NCBI GenBank assembly: GCA_951640165.1
Contig: OX621244.1
Span: 12,108,001 to 12,172,000, forward strand
Direction: 5' to 3'
Source of the DNA: Pseudoips prasinana
Lineage: Eukaryota > Arthropoda > Insecta > Lepidoptera > Nolidae
Length of the DNA stretch: 64,000 nt
Shown: positions 11,292-21,123 of the stretch, piece by piece
Layout: the number at the start of each line of letters is the position of its first letter
Numbering within the stretch: position 1 is the stretch's first letter
The notes under the pieces: model-generated
Told to the model about the DNA's origin: nothing
Database searches by the model: none
Seen by the model: the letters and a program-made list of their open reading frames with translations, nothing else
Position numbers and translations under genes: made by a program

Positions 11292-11415
11292 AGATAAATT
11301 ACACAGTACAAATAATCATGCTCATCACATTAAGATTTATTCTGAGTGGGGATCCAGCCCACTACAGTCCATCAGTCAGGGTACAACCTAGACCAGCAGG
11401 TCAGTCAATATACGA
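10675..11415 (-). mobile_element. SINE-D/A-type element with multimeric tail
   Basis: On the minus strand a degenerate tRNA-like head (right side) with ATGAGCATGATTATTTGTAC is followed by a (TA)n tract. About five diverged tandem tail units of 80-130 bp follow, each with TAAGTATGTTTAT..GTTGCCTGGTTGCCATAGTA and ending CAAGATATTTATT. Mirror copy at 16479-17219. Confidence 0.8.
11232..11287. repeat. (TA)n microsatellite, ~56 bp
   Basis: Pure TA run. The mirrored tract in the right arm is 12 bp shorter. Confidence 0.95.
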
Positions 11416-11754
11416 TTGATAGAAATTTGTTTTTCCATTACATCGCATACAACTTTGCATATACTCACTTACTGGTGGAAGTTTTGATTGATTTTTACGT
11501 TTATAAAATGATTTTTTCACAATATATTTAAAGCGGACACTTATTGCCTAAATCTATGTATATACACAAGTCTTTAGTAGCACTTGAGCAAATATATTAA
11601 TTGATTAACAATTGAGACTATATTCGTTAAGCCCTATCAGAAGCGAACTGGACACACGTTAACAAAGAAAAATATTGATTAAGACATAATTTGTAGAATA
11701 AGAAATCGAGCAATTTTACTTGCATTTAAATAAAATAAAAACATCTTTAGTATC

Positions 11755-11995
11755 ATCATAACAGCTGTAAGAAGTCCACTGCTGGACAAAAGCCTCACCA
11801 AGAATCATCTTGGGGAGATTTGCCATAATTACGACGCTTGGCAGACGGGCTGGCGATCGCATTATTTTGGCCATAGTAGTCACTAATAAGCTGCTGCCCG
11901 TCCTCTGGTAGATATTCCCTAGGGTCTACTGCCAAACTCTCGATGGGATGAGATGGGGTCATGATATTCTGATATTCGCCACCGTCACCACACAG
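11755..11995 (-). mobile_element. RTE-like LINE 3' end, second subfamily
   Basis: Minus strand: GGACGGGCAGCAGCTTATTA, GCCAGCCCGTCTGCCAAGCG and GAGGCTTTTGTCCAGCAGTG, then stop and an ATGATGA tail. The last block encodes the GEAFVQQW-type C-terminus shared with other RTE ends. Relatives at 15899-16139, 26740-26972 and 63212-63432. Confidence 0.75.
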
Positions 11996-12028
11996 CAAAA
12001 CTGTGGTATGCCAGGGATATACATAATC

Positions 12029-12191
12029 TCACTAATATTATAAAGTTGAAAGTTTGTGAGTGTATATGTTTGTTACTTCTTCACGGGTAAACGGGTGGAG
12101 CAATTTTAATAAAATTTGGTATCGAGTTAGCAGACACCCTAGATTAACATTAGGCTATAATTTATAAAGTTTAACGCAGGGCAGAGCTAGT
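12029..12191 (+). mobile_element. Helitron-2, non-autonomous
   Basis: Starts TCACTAATATTATAAAG and ends CGCAGGGCAGAGCTAGT. Interior matches the copy at 5965-6143 (for example TTGGTATCGAGTTAGCAGAC against its counterpart). Mirror at 15703-15865. Confidence 0.85.
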
Positions 12192-12885
12192 ATTCCATCA
12201 TTATTACTTCGAAAACAATTAAATTCCAAACAAAGATAGATAGCATCTTTCAACTTAATTAAAATACGGACACGCTATAATACTTTTTCTTCGACCTTTC
12301 TTACTGTATTCGGAATAATACAATCCTTGCATATTTGCTAACTGGGAGTCCATTCTTATCCCGCAGATGCAGCACTTCGGTGTTCCCCGTAATTGGTTGA
12401 AGTTATCTACGTCATTACATCTTGACTTTTTCCTTTTTTGCGAGTTTTATTTCTCTCTCTCTTCGACCGCTACTTTCGTTTGTTTTTGATTCAATTACTT
12501 TTAATGCTCGCTGATCATAATCTAGGGGAATCGCAACGTTCGGATATTGTTAGTGCTTAATCTTTTTTGAAATGTCGAGGTTGCCATTTTAACGTCCTAA
12601 TTATATTCTATGTATATTAAAAACCGATAAAGCCATCCAAGTCGTCGTATCTATAGAAACTTATCAATTACGAATTAATATTCAATGACTAGTATTGTAT
12701 GCCGAAAAATGTGGAAATAAAAAATGCAGTACGATCCAATGGGTACGTCATCGTCGCCGTCGTCTCACGAATGTCTCATACGACGTCACGTCTTTCTTAG
12801 AACAAACCATGGTTATCAGAAACTCTCGTGGCATTGTTTACAATCCGATATATCGTAGTCGCCAGCCTCGGTTCTCCTTAAATAA
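12192..12885. other. Unique DNA inside left arm
   Basis: A 64-codon open frame at 12695-12889 recurs at 15005-15199 only because of the palindrome; no domain is recognised. The stretch near 12440-12560 (CT-rich tract, then TAATCTAGGGGAATCGC) is non-repetitive outside the palindrome. Confidence 0.5.
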
Positions 12886-13390
12886 ATAAAATAAAAAAGG
12901 ATTTTATTCAGGTAGACTTTAAAAAAGCGCTTGTAAATAGTCAGAATATGTTTGTAGTAATACAGTAATTATTTCTAGTTACTTATTACATATATTTAGG
13001 TACACGGAATGTTAAAACATTTATACAATTTATTTTATAATGGTAGTGATATTTAGCTAGCTTGTATTAAGTTATTGTCAAGGAGATAATGTTTAGGTTT
13101 AATTATTGAAATTTATATTTTACTACATATTGTCTGCATGGTTCTGTCTATATTAAGGTATGAATGCAGTATTATTATTATAACGGACCTTGTGTTTACA
13201 ACGACGGTCGCGCTTTAATGCTACTACCGGATCCAATGCGCCCCAACGGAGAAGACCCAGCGAAACAAACTCAGCAGGTTCATCTACTACCGGTTTCAAC
13301 ACGGCCCAGTTGATACGGTCCGTCGAAACATACTCAAGGGGGCATGAACACGCGATTTGGTCCACTTAAAGTAATTATTTAGTAGTCAAA
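12880..13390 (-). mobile_element. Repeat G (inverted copy)
   Basis: Mirror of 14504-15014, with the same 70-codon open frame at 13153-13365. Confidence 0.6.
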
Positions 13391-13549
13391 CACAATATCT
13401 GCTCGATCGGTTGTCTGAATGAATATTAATTTAGATTATATTTAGGAAACACAAGAAAAACATCGAAACAATACCATTATTCATTTTGAGACAGAGTCAA
13501 TAAATTTAAATTTAGTATGTTAGCTTAAGTATGCATTAGTAAAGATGGA

Positions 13550-13807
13550 ATGCTCCCAAAATCAATCGGACGTGGGGTCTGCGTCCGCTCATATTAATAT
13601 AGAGCGAGAGCGATAGTTGGCCAAAACTTCTCTAACATATCTAATCTTTCATGCATCTTCACATCAGTAACTCCCACGTTCGAATCTCAAATGGGGTGCC
13701 CCTTGGTGCGGGTTACTTAGTTTATAGTCTTATTTACTAGAGGGTTTGAGTACCCGCTTCTTACTATTTATCCGGTGAAGCCATGGAGCACAGAGTTACA
13801 AAGGTGA
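13550..13807 (+). mobile_element. Repeat H (inverted copy)
   Basis: Mirror of the copies at 8641-8845 and 14126-14340; read on plus it runs in the same direction as the 63.4-kb copy. Confidence 0.65.
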
Positions 13808-13852
13808 AACAGTAAACAGTTACTGTCTGTGCTCCATGGCTTCACCGGATAT

Positions 13853-13968
13853 CTATTTACAGCGTTTTATCTTTTATTAAACTTGACGTTTACAATATAC
13901 CTACAGAGGTATATTGTAAACGTCAAGTTTAATAAAAGATAAAACGCTGTAAATAGATATCCGTTATA
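13853..13968. repeat. Palindrome centre: hairpin plus 43-bp asymmetric spacer
   Basis: A full 50-bp-stem hairpin (13853-13956) is followed by GATATCCGTTATATG, and then the right arm begins with only the inner half of the same hairpin. The non-symmetric spacer is about 13926-13968. The hairpin loop here reads ACAG, opposite to the loop at 8503. Confidence 0.85.
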
Positions 13969-14125
13969 TGACGTTTACAATATACCTACAGAGGTATATT
14001 GTAAACGTCAAGTTTAATAAAAGATAAAACGCTGTAAATAGATATCCGGTGAAGCCATGGAGCACAGACAGTAACTGTTTACTGTTTCACCTTTGTAACT
14101 CTGTGCTCCATGGCTTCACCGGATA

Positions 14126-14340
14126 AATAGTAAGAAGCGGGTACTCAAACCCTCTAGTAAATAAGACTATAAACTAAGTAACCCGCACCAAGGGGCACCC
14201 CATTTGAGATTCGAACGTGGGAGTTACTGATGTGAAGATGCATGAAAGATTAGATATGTTAGAGAAGTTTTGGCCAACTATCGCTCTCGCTCTATATTAA
14301 TATGAGCGGACGCAGACCCCACGTCCGATTGATTTTGGGA
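14126..14340 (-). mobile_element. Repeat H (third copy)
   Basis: Identical to 8641-8855 at an offset of 5485. Confidence 0.65.
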
Positions 14341-14514
14341 GCATTCCATCTTTACTAATGCATACTTAAGCTAACATACTAAATTTAAATTTATTGACTC
14401 TGTCTCAAAATGAATAATGGTATTGTTTCGATGTTTTTCTTGTGTTTCCTAAATATAATCTAAATTAATATTCATTCAGACAACCGATCGAGCAGATATT
14501 GTGTTTGACTACTA

Positions 14515-15014
14515 AATAATTACTTTAAGTGGACCAAATCGCGTGTTCATGCCCCCTTGAGTATGTTTCGACGGACCGTATCAACTGGGCCGTGTTGAAA
14601 CCGGTAGTAGATGAACCTGCTGAGTTTGTTTCGCTGGGTCTTCTCCGTTGGGGCGCATTGGATCCGGTAGTAGCATTAAAGCGCGACCGTCGTTGTAAAC
14701 ACAAGGTCCGTTATAATAATAATACTGCATTCATACCTTAATATAGACAGAACCATGCAGACAATATGTAGTAAAATATAAATTTCAATAATTAAACCTA
14801 AACATTATCTCCTTGACAATAACTTAATACAAGCTAGCTAAATATCACTACCATTATAAAATAAATTGTATAAATGTTTTAACATTCCGTGTACCTAAAT
14901 ATATGTAATAAGTAACTAGAAATAATTACTGTATTACTACAAACATATTCTGACTATTTACAAGCGCTTTTTTAAAGTCTACCTGAATAAAATCCTTTTT
15001 TATTTTATTTATTT
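14515..15014 (+). mobile_element. Repeat G (third copy)
   Basis: Identical to 9030-9529 at an offset of 5485, including the 70-codon frame at 14529-14741. Confidence 0.6.
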
Positions 15015-15702
15015 AAGGAGAACCGAGGCTGGCGACTACGATATATCGGATTGTAAACAATGCCACGAGAGTTTCTGATAACCATGGTTTGTTCTAAGAA
15101 AGACGTGACGTCGTATGAGACATTCGTGAGACGACGGCGACGATGACGTACCCATTGGATCGTACTGCATTTTTTATTTCCACATTTTTCGGCATACAAT
15201 ACTAGTCATTGAATATTAATTCGTAATTGATAAGTTTCTATAGATACGACGACTTGGATGGCTTTATCGGTTTTTAATATACATAGAATATAATTAGGAC
15301 GTTAAAATGGCAACCTCGACATTTCAAAAAAGATTAAGCACTAACAATATCCGAACGTTGCGATTCCCCTAGATTATGATCAGCGAGCATTAAAAGTAAT
15401 TGAATCAAAAACAAACGAAAGTAGCGGTCGAAGAGAGAGAGAAATAAAACTCGCAAAAAAGGAAAAAGTCAAGATGTAATGACGTAGATAACTTCAACCA
15501 ATTACGGGGAACACCGAAGTGCTGCATCTGCGGGATAAGAATGGACTCCCAGTTAGCAAATATGCAAGGATTGTATTATTCCGAATACAGTAAGAAAGGT
15601 CGAAGAAAAAGTATTATAGCGTGTCCGTATTTTAATTAAGTTGAAAGATGCTATCTATCTTTGTTTGGAATTTAATTGTTTTCGAAGTAATAATGATGGA
15701 AT
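15015..15702. other. Unique DNA inside right arm
   Basis: Mirror of 12192-12880; no gene supported. Confidence 0.5.
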
Positions 15703-15865
15703 ACTAGCTCTGCCCTGCGTTAAACTTTATAAATTATAGCCTAATGTTAATCTAGGGTGTCTGCTAACTCGATACCAAATTTTATTAAAATTGCTCCACC
15801 CGTTTACCCGTGAAGAAGTAACAAACATATACACTCACAAACTTTCAACTTTATAATATTAGTGA
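15703..15865 (-). mobile_element. Helitron-2 (mirror copy)
   Basis: Ends ACTAGCTCTGCCCTGCG on plus, the complement of a CTAGT terminus. Confidence 0.85.
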
Positions 15866-15898
15866 GATTATGTATATCCCTGGCATACCACAGTTTTG

Positions 15899-16139
15899 CT
15901 GTGTGGTGACGGTGGCGAATATCAGAATATCATGACCCCATCTCATCCCATCGAGAGTTTGGCAGTAGACCCTAGGGAATATCTACCAGAGGACGGGCAG
16001 CAGCTTATTAGTGACTACTATGGCCAAAATAATGCGATCGCCAGCCCGTCTGCCAAGCGTCGTAATTATGGCAAATCTCCCCAAGATGATTCTTGGTGAG
16101 GCTTTTGTCCAGCAGTGGACTTCTTACAGCTGTTATGAT
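15899..16139 (+). mobile_element. RTE-like LINE 3' end (mirror copy)
   Basis: Mirror of 11755-11995. Confidence 0.75.
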
Positions 16140-16478
16140 GATACTAAAGATGTTTTTATTTTATTTAAATGCAAGTAAAATTGCTCGATTTCTTATTCTA
16201 CAAATTATGTCTTAATCAATATTTTTCTTTGTTAACGTGTGTCCAGTTCGCTTCTGATAGGGCTTAACGAATATAGTCTCAATTGTTAATCAATTAATAT
16301 ATTTGCTCAAGTGCTACTAAAGACTTGTGTATATACATAGATTTAGGCAATAAGTGTCCGCTTTAAATATATTGTGAAAAAATCATTTTATAAACGTAAA
16401 AATCAATCAAAACTTCCACCAGTAAGTGAGTATATGCAAAGTTGTATGCGATGTAATGGAAAAACAAATTTCTATCAA

Positions 16479-16602
16479 TCGTATATTGACTGACCTGCTG
16501 GTCTAGGTTGTACCCTGACTGATGGACTGTAGTGGGCTGGATCCCCACTCAGAATAAATCTTAATGTGATGAGCATGATTATTTGTACTGTGTAATTTAT
16601 CT

Positions 16603-16652
<50 letters not shown>

Positions 16653-17219
16653 ATTTCGAAGTATATAAGTATGTTTATCGGTTGCATGGTTGTCAGAGTA
16701 CCGGCTCAGCCGAGTTTCGGATCAGATGGCAGTGTGTAGGTTATCCCAAGATATTTATTTATAAATATATAAGTATGTTTATTAGTTGCCTTGTTGCCAT
16801 AATATATGCTATGCTTATTAAGTTGTTTCAAGATACTTATTTAATAATTTAGTAACATATAGGCATATTTATCAGTTGTCTGGTTGCCATAGTATAGGCT
16901 GTACCTAGTTTTGTACGATTTGTACGATTACGATTGTGTACGATGTTCCAAGACATTTATTTATTTATTTAGAAATATATAATTATATTTATTGGTTACC
17001 TGGTTGCCATAGTAAAGTTTATACCTAGTTTCGTATCAGATGGTAGTGTGTACTTACGTAGTGTAGGTATAGCCTGTACTATGACATAAGATATTTATTT
17101 AGAAATATATAAGTATGTTTATCAGTTGCCTGGTTGCCATAGTACAGGCTATGCATAGTTTGGAATCAGTTAGCAGTGTGTTACGTGTCCCAAGATATTT
17201 ATTATTATTTATTGGTGAG
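16479..17219 (+). mobile_element. SINE-D/A-type element with multimeric tail (mirror)
   Basis: Head near 16484-16600, (TA)n at about 16608-16651, then five tandem tail units to 17219, which ends CAAGATATTTATTATTATTT. Confidence 0.8.
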
Positions 17220-17930
17220 ACCTAATAACCCTACACTGAACTAATAATCTAAAACTCCGTAGTCATTTTAATGCATGGATACTAAACTTAAATCTGAAAT
17301 TTAAAAAAGCACAATAATAGGTACTTAAATATCATCCTAGAAAATAATTTATTAAATTTATGGAAAATAAATTCTAAATATTGGTTATATTCTTACTAAT
17401 ACTCATGCTAATAAATAATCAGATGGCGCACATACTAAATCAGCCTTTGGCAACGTCGCGATTGGCCGCGACAAACTCACGCCCAGTGAGAAACGACGAG
17501 ACATAACGATTTTATCTGAGCTGAAGCTAAAACATTATTTCTATTGCGTCTAAAGACTATCGCGACAATGACTCTCAAAGCTTATGCGATTTGGTTTCAA
17601 AGCTTAAGTATTCAAGTTGATGAAGTAAACAATGATAGAGTGTAATTTTTAAAACCCTTTCTTAGGCCTCCGTTTTCCTATACGAACGTGTACCTCTCTT
17701 TCTTCCCTATATTTCTAAGCGCTATACCTATACTCTAAGGTTACGCTTTTACGGATAAATGCCTTACTGTAGAATTTCTTTGTAGACAGTGACATTAAGA
17801 AATTCATTAAATTTTATTTTCTTCGCCCATAGTCATACTTCTTAAATACCCTAGTATATATATTGTAAGCATTATTTAATTCCTATATTGTTTTATTGGT
17901 ATTATTTAAATAGTGAAATGAATAAAGTTT
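17220..17930. other. Unique DNA inside right arm
   Basis: Mirror of about 9952-10662. No gene. It contains the single substitution noted between arms (17822). Confidence 0.5.
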
Positions 17931-17935
17931 ATGTA

Positions 17936-18319
17936 CAGACGCCAGCACATCAAGCTGCCCCAATCTATCAAATTTCCCCAATTGAAAGTAAACCTTATGC
18001 TTCTGTGATAAAGCTGAAAATCATACTTATGCTTCTGTGATAAAGCTGAAAATCTTGACAATAACTTGATACGAGCTAGCTAAATATCAATGCTATAATA
18101 AAATAAATTTTATAAATCTTTTCATACAATGTGTACCTAAATATCTATGTTACTAGAAATAATAATGTATGCAACTACATTACTAAAAACATGTTCTGAC
18201 TATTTACAGCTTCCGCTTTTTTAAAGTCTACGTGAATAAAAACCTTTTTTATTTTTTTTTAATTTTTATTTTATAAAAGAAATTTGACAGATTGGGGTGG
18301 CTGGATGTGCTGGCGTCTG
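17936..18319. mobile_element. MITE-X copy, split by repeat G
   Basis: Left end CAGACGCCAGCACATCAAGC at 17936, right end GATGTGCTGGCGTCTG finishing at 18319, TA outside both. The interior holds a ~30-bp tandem duplication around TGCTTCTGTGATAAAGCTGA (18000 and 18030) and then repeat G. Confidence 0.85.
18052..18275 (+). mobile_element. Repeat G 3' end inside MITE-X
   Basis: Begins near CTTGACAATAACTTGATACG and runs through TTTTTTAAAGTCTACGTG to a long T/A-rich tail. It is a 5'-truncated insertion, and the outer edge of the palindrome falls in this tail. Confidence 0.75.
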
Positions 18320-18329
18320 TACTTACATA

Positions 18330-18895
18330 TATAATGTTTTTTTTTAGAAATTAATCAAATCGTCTATTTCAAATTATCTAAAATAATTAGAATTGTAATA
18401 AACAAATATAGCGACTATTGTCAAAAAAATAAAGCGAATAAGCATAGCCAACTTTCTGATGACTGATAAAAACTCAACGCAGTTCTGGGGGGAAAAATAT
18501 GTGAATACGGATACATTTTAGCAATGGCTTCTTTTCATGTTTTGACCAAAACATAAAAAGCAGTAAAGATTCCTTTTAACATCATCGTAAAATTATAGGT
18601 ATGTAATTATTTACTTTGTTCTTGCTCATTTATTCAAGTAAGTCAAGATGAATGTACCTAACTCAAAACTGAGCCATCATAAATTTCACTGTCTAGTAGG
18701 TATTAAACCTAAATATTCGGCTAATTTAGGCCAGATGCTTCAGGTATTACTTATTTAATGCAACTTATTTTGTATTTTTTGGGGAATAGAGGTCCCATTT
18801 ACTTATTTGAGAAACATGGGTAGCTAATATTATGTTCACGGTAACAGATTAAAGACATAACGTTATATTTTCTTTATTTTGTTTTATAACATCTA
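18330..18895. other. Unique DNA, no gene seen
   Basis: No feature supported. Confidence 0.5.
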
Positions 18896-18898
18896 CAG

Positions 18899-19052
18899 CC
18901 AGGCCCTCTACAAGATTCACCCATGTTCTTGTGAGGGTCGCTGGAAATAGCTGAATGCAGATAGCGCAAGGCCGGCAACTATGGAGATCTTTGGGGGAGG
19001 CCTTTATCCAGCAGATGATGTCTTTTGGCAGGTATGATGATGATGATTACTA
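18899..19052 (+). mobile_element. RTE-clade LINE 3' end
   Basis: GCCAGGCCCTCTACAAGATT, TGTGAGGGTCGCTGG and GATCTTTGGGGGAGGCCTTT correspond to the RTE C-terminal segment (a degenerate R.TDDLVRVAG...WRSLGEAFIQQ). It ends in (ATG)n. Confidence 0.8.
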
Positions 19053-19181
19053 TCTTAAATTTAATTATTTTCTACTTGATCAAATATAAGTCTCAATCGA
19101 ATAATCGTCTTGTACCTAGAATTAAAAATCCATAGTTAATTGGTCTATCTGAATAACAATGGTTTTCATTTATTTATTTAA

Positions 19182-19506
19182 TCTTATACATATAATAAAA
19201 TCGTAGGAAAGTCAAAACTGTACATTTAATATTTTTTTTAAAAGATACTTGGCGCGTGAGGTACAATCGATATCTAAGCCAAAAATATAGTTTTAAGAAT
19301 TTTGTCTGTGTGTCTGTTTGTCTGTATGTATGTCCGGGGTAAACTCAAAAAGTACTGCAAGGATTTACTTAAAATTTTGCATGAATATTACTAAGAGGTC
19401 GGGTCAACATATTATAGGCTACATATTATCACGCTATCACCTACGGGGGAGGCTCTGTGAGCATTTATAAAATTTAACGCGGGTAAAACCGCGGGGCACA
19501 GCTAGT
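19182..19506 (+). mobile_element. Helitron-1, full-length non-autonomous
   Basis: Starts TCTTATACATATAATAAAATC and ends CCGCGGGGCACAGCTAGT with a GCGGGTAAAACCGC hairpin just before it. The flanks are A on the left and A on the right (the right site has changed from the usual T). At 325 bp it has no coding sequence and serves as the reference for the truncated units in the 39-42.8-kb array. Confidence 0.9.
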
Positions 19507-20763
19507 ACAAAATACATTAAATTAGTTTATAGATATTTATTATGAAATTTTTATATGCTACAAAAGTAACAACAACTTCATTTAGATATTATTTCAAAGG
19601 CAATGTTACCAAATATACCATTGATGAGTACCACACCAGTCACGATTTGGTTCTCAGTCAAATGTTCGCACAGACCAAAGTAGGATCCTTTATGATCTTG
19701 ACATTTGTTACAAATTGTTTCAAAGCACGTGATTGAATTTGAATAGCACCCTTCACAAGCTCCGATTTCGTGTCATTAGGTAACTCTTTCGGGCCATCCG
19801 GCTGGTCTTGAACTTTGTAATGGTAACAGTAAAATTGTAATTGGACCTTCAATGTAAAGTTACTCTTAAAAGTTGTCCTTAACAAGTTAAAGTTCTTTTG
19901 TTACATTTAAATGACGGGCATGTTGGCGCTGTTGGTAAATTGTTGAACACACGACAGAAAGGAGAAGGAAACTTCTGGGCCCAGCAGTTAACTACTTGAA
20001 ATGTGGATTAAAAAAACCGTTATATTTTTCTAAAGGAAATCACAAAATATGGTATCATGTTTCTATCTAGGAAGCGAGAAAACTTAAATTAAGTTATGAA
20101 ACGAAATAATCGATAAAATAATGATGAATTGCTAGCAATCGATTAAGAATAAATCGGTAAAATCTCAGAATATGTTTGAAATTCGAGTGAGAAGTGTTTT
20201 TTCGTGGAATTTATTCATAGCGGATCGTAGTCCTTTAATTTTTCGTCGGGCAACACTTCTCTGGTTGACAGCCTTTACATGCTCTTTGACTGTCACTCGT
20301 TCGTTGTCTTTCGTTTTAAGTGCGCACGTATTTTCGATGTTTTATTTGTGGTTTTCTTCGAATGTAGTGACTGCCAGAGCGTGGGGGATCCAGACGTGCC
20401 AGATCTTCGACATGTCACACTCTCCATGCACACAACTATAACACAACCGAAGCCATTCAAAAATATTTTGTAAAAAACTACAATGTTATAATATAACCTC
20501 ACTTTTACTATAGTTCAAATAACTCGATTCCTGGATAGCCACATTTTACCAACATTTCAGTGAGGTCTTGTTATTATGTCCTCTCACGAATAAGGCTAGT
20601 TTGATTCAGTTAACACCTGGGCCCAGGAATGTATGAAGTCATTTCCTTCTCCTTTGTGTGCATGAACATGTCTATTTGTCTTGAGTCTGGGTGTGTGATC
20701 TATATAAGGATGTATTTACTAATGAAAAGTACTGATGACTGTTATCTTTAATGGTTTTTTTTT
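19507..20763. other. Unique stretch with GC-richer patches, no gene assigned
   Basis: A minus-strand frame of 75 codons at 19658-19885 includes LPNDTKSELVKGAIQIQSRA. A patch at 20170-20460 is open in several frames. Neither shows a recognisable domain or paired splice sites. They may be relics of a gene or LINE. Confidence 0.35.
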
Positions 20764-20930
20764 CCCTGCATCGCGGGGTACTTTACAAACATATAATAGA
20801 CGGACACAAATGACATGAAGACTCAGAACAACTATTTATGGGTCACACAAATAGATGTACGGCGCGGGACTCGAACCCGCGACACGAAGTGGCGAGGCGA
20901 CTGTCTTAGCCGCTGCGCCACACGTGCAGG
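20764..20930 (-). mobile_element. SINE-C (tRNA-derived), nearly complete
   Basis: Minus strand: TGGCGCAGCGGCTAAGACAG, B-box GGGTTCGAGTCCCGCG, body ACTATTTG-like element and 3' block GTAAAGTACCCCGCGATGCA. The tRNA-like fold would attract a tRNA gene caller, but the fused body marks it as a SINE. Confidence 0.9.
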
Positions 20931-20934
20931 CGGT

Positions 20935-20980
20935 TTCCATAGTACAAGCTCTGCTTGTGTGAATAATGTTCCAGGATATT
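20935..20980 (+). mobile_element. SINE-A tail fragment
   Basis: TTTCCATAGTACAAGCTCTG then GTGTGAATAATGTTCCAGGA, the common SINE-A tail with an internal deletion. Confidence 0.7.
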
Positions 20981-20988
20981 AAATTGTA

Positions 20989-21123
20989 CAGACGCCAGCA
21001 CGTCAAGCTTCCCCAATCTGTCAAATTTCCCTAATTGAAAGTGAACCTTATACTTATGTGATAAAGTTAGAAATCTATGAAAGAAATTTGACAGATTGGG
21101 ATAGCTGGATGTGCTGGCGTCTG
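20989..21123. mobile_element. MITE-X copy 2
   Basis: Complete: CAGACGCCAGCACGTCAAGC to GATGTGCTGGCGTCTG, with TA on both sides. At 135 bp it is the same length as copy 1. Confidence 0.9.

Larger units (their letters stand above)
9628..13925 (-). repeat. Palindrome left arm
   Basis: Reverse complement of 13969-18250. Visible differences are: (TA)n 12 bp longer here; four extra bases CCTA near 9851; one substitution (C at 10060 against T at 17822, where A/T pairing would be expected). Everything else that I compared matches. Confidence 0.95.
8453..18250. repeat. Compound palindromic block (inverted triplication)
   Basis: Three copies of one ~1.14-kb segment lie at 8486-9626 (direct), within 9628-13925 (inverted) and at 13971-15111 (direct). 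The last two belong to much longer inverted arms mirrored around 13947. Positions inside the arms obey x + x' = 27894 up to the (TA)n tract, 27882 beyond it, and 27878 after a 4-bp indel. The layout is direct-inverted-direct, as produced by template-switch or fold-back rearrangement. The elements inside are listed separately. Confidence 0.95.
13969..18250 (+). repeat. Palindrome right arm
   Basis: Complement of 9628-13925. The outer end lies at a T-rich tract of repeat G (18245-18250), where six bases still pair before symmetry is lost. Confidence 0.95.

Noticed and set aside
8503..14035. Flip-flop hairpins as the terminal repeats of an integrated parvovirus-like genome
   Set aside because: No capsid or replication protein frame lies between the hairpins, the interior is made of host-type SINE, LINE and Helitron pieces, and the 25-bp stem derives from repeat H.
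8453..18250. Palindrome as a plain sequencing fold-back artefact
   Set aside because: The arms differ by two indels and a substitution, and a third direct copy exists; not fully excluded, so a check is listed under findings.
20764..20930. Functional tRNA gene
   Set aside because: A and B boxes are good, but the head is fused to the SINE-C body and a common 3' block found in several copies; the same holds for SINE-B and SINE-F heads.
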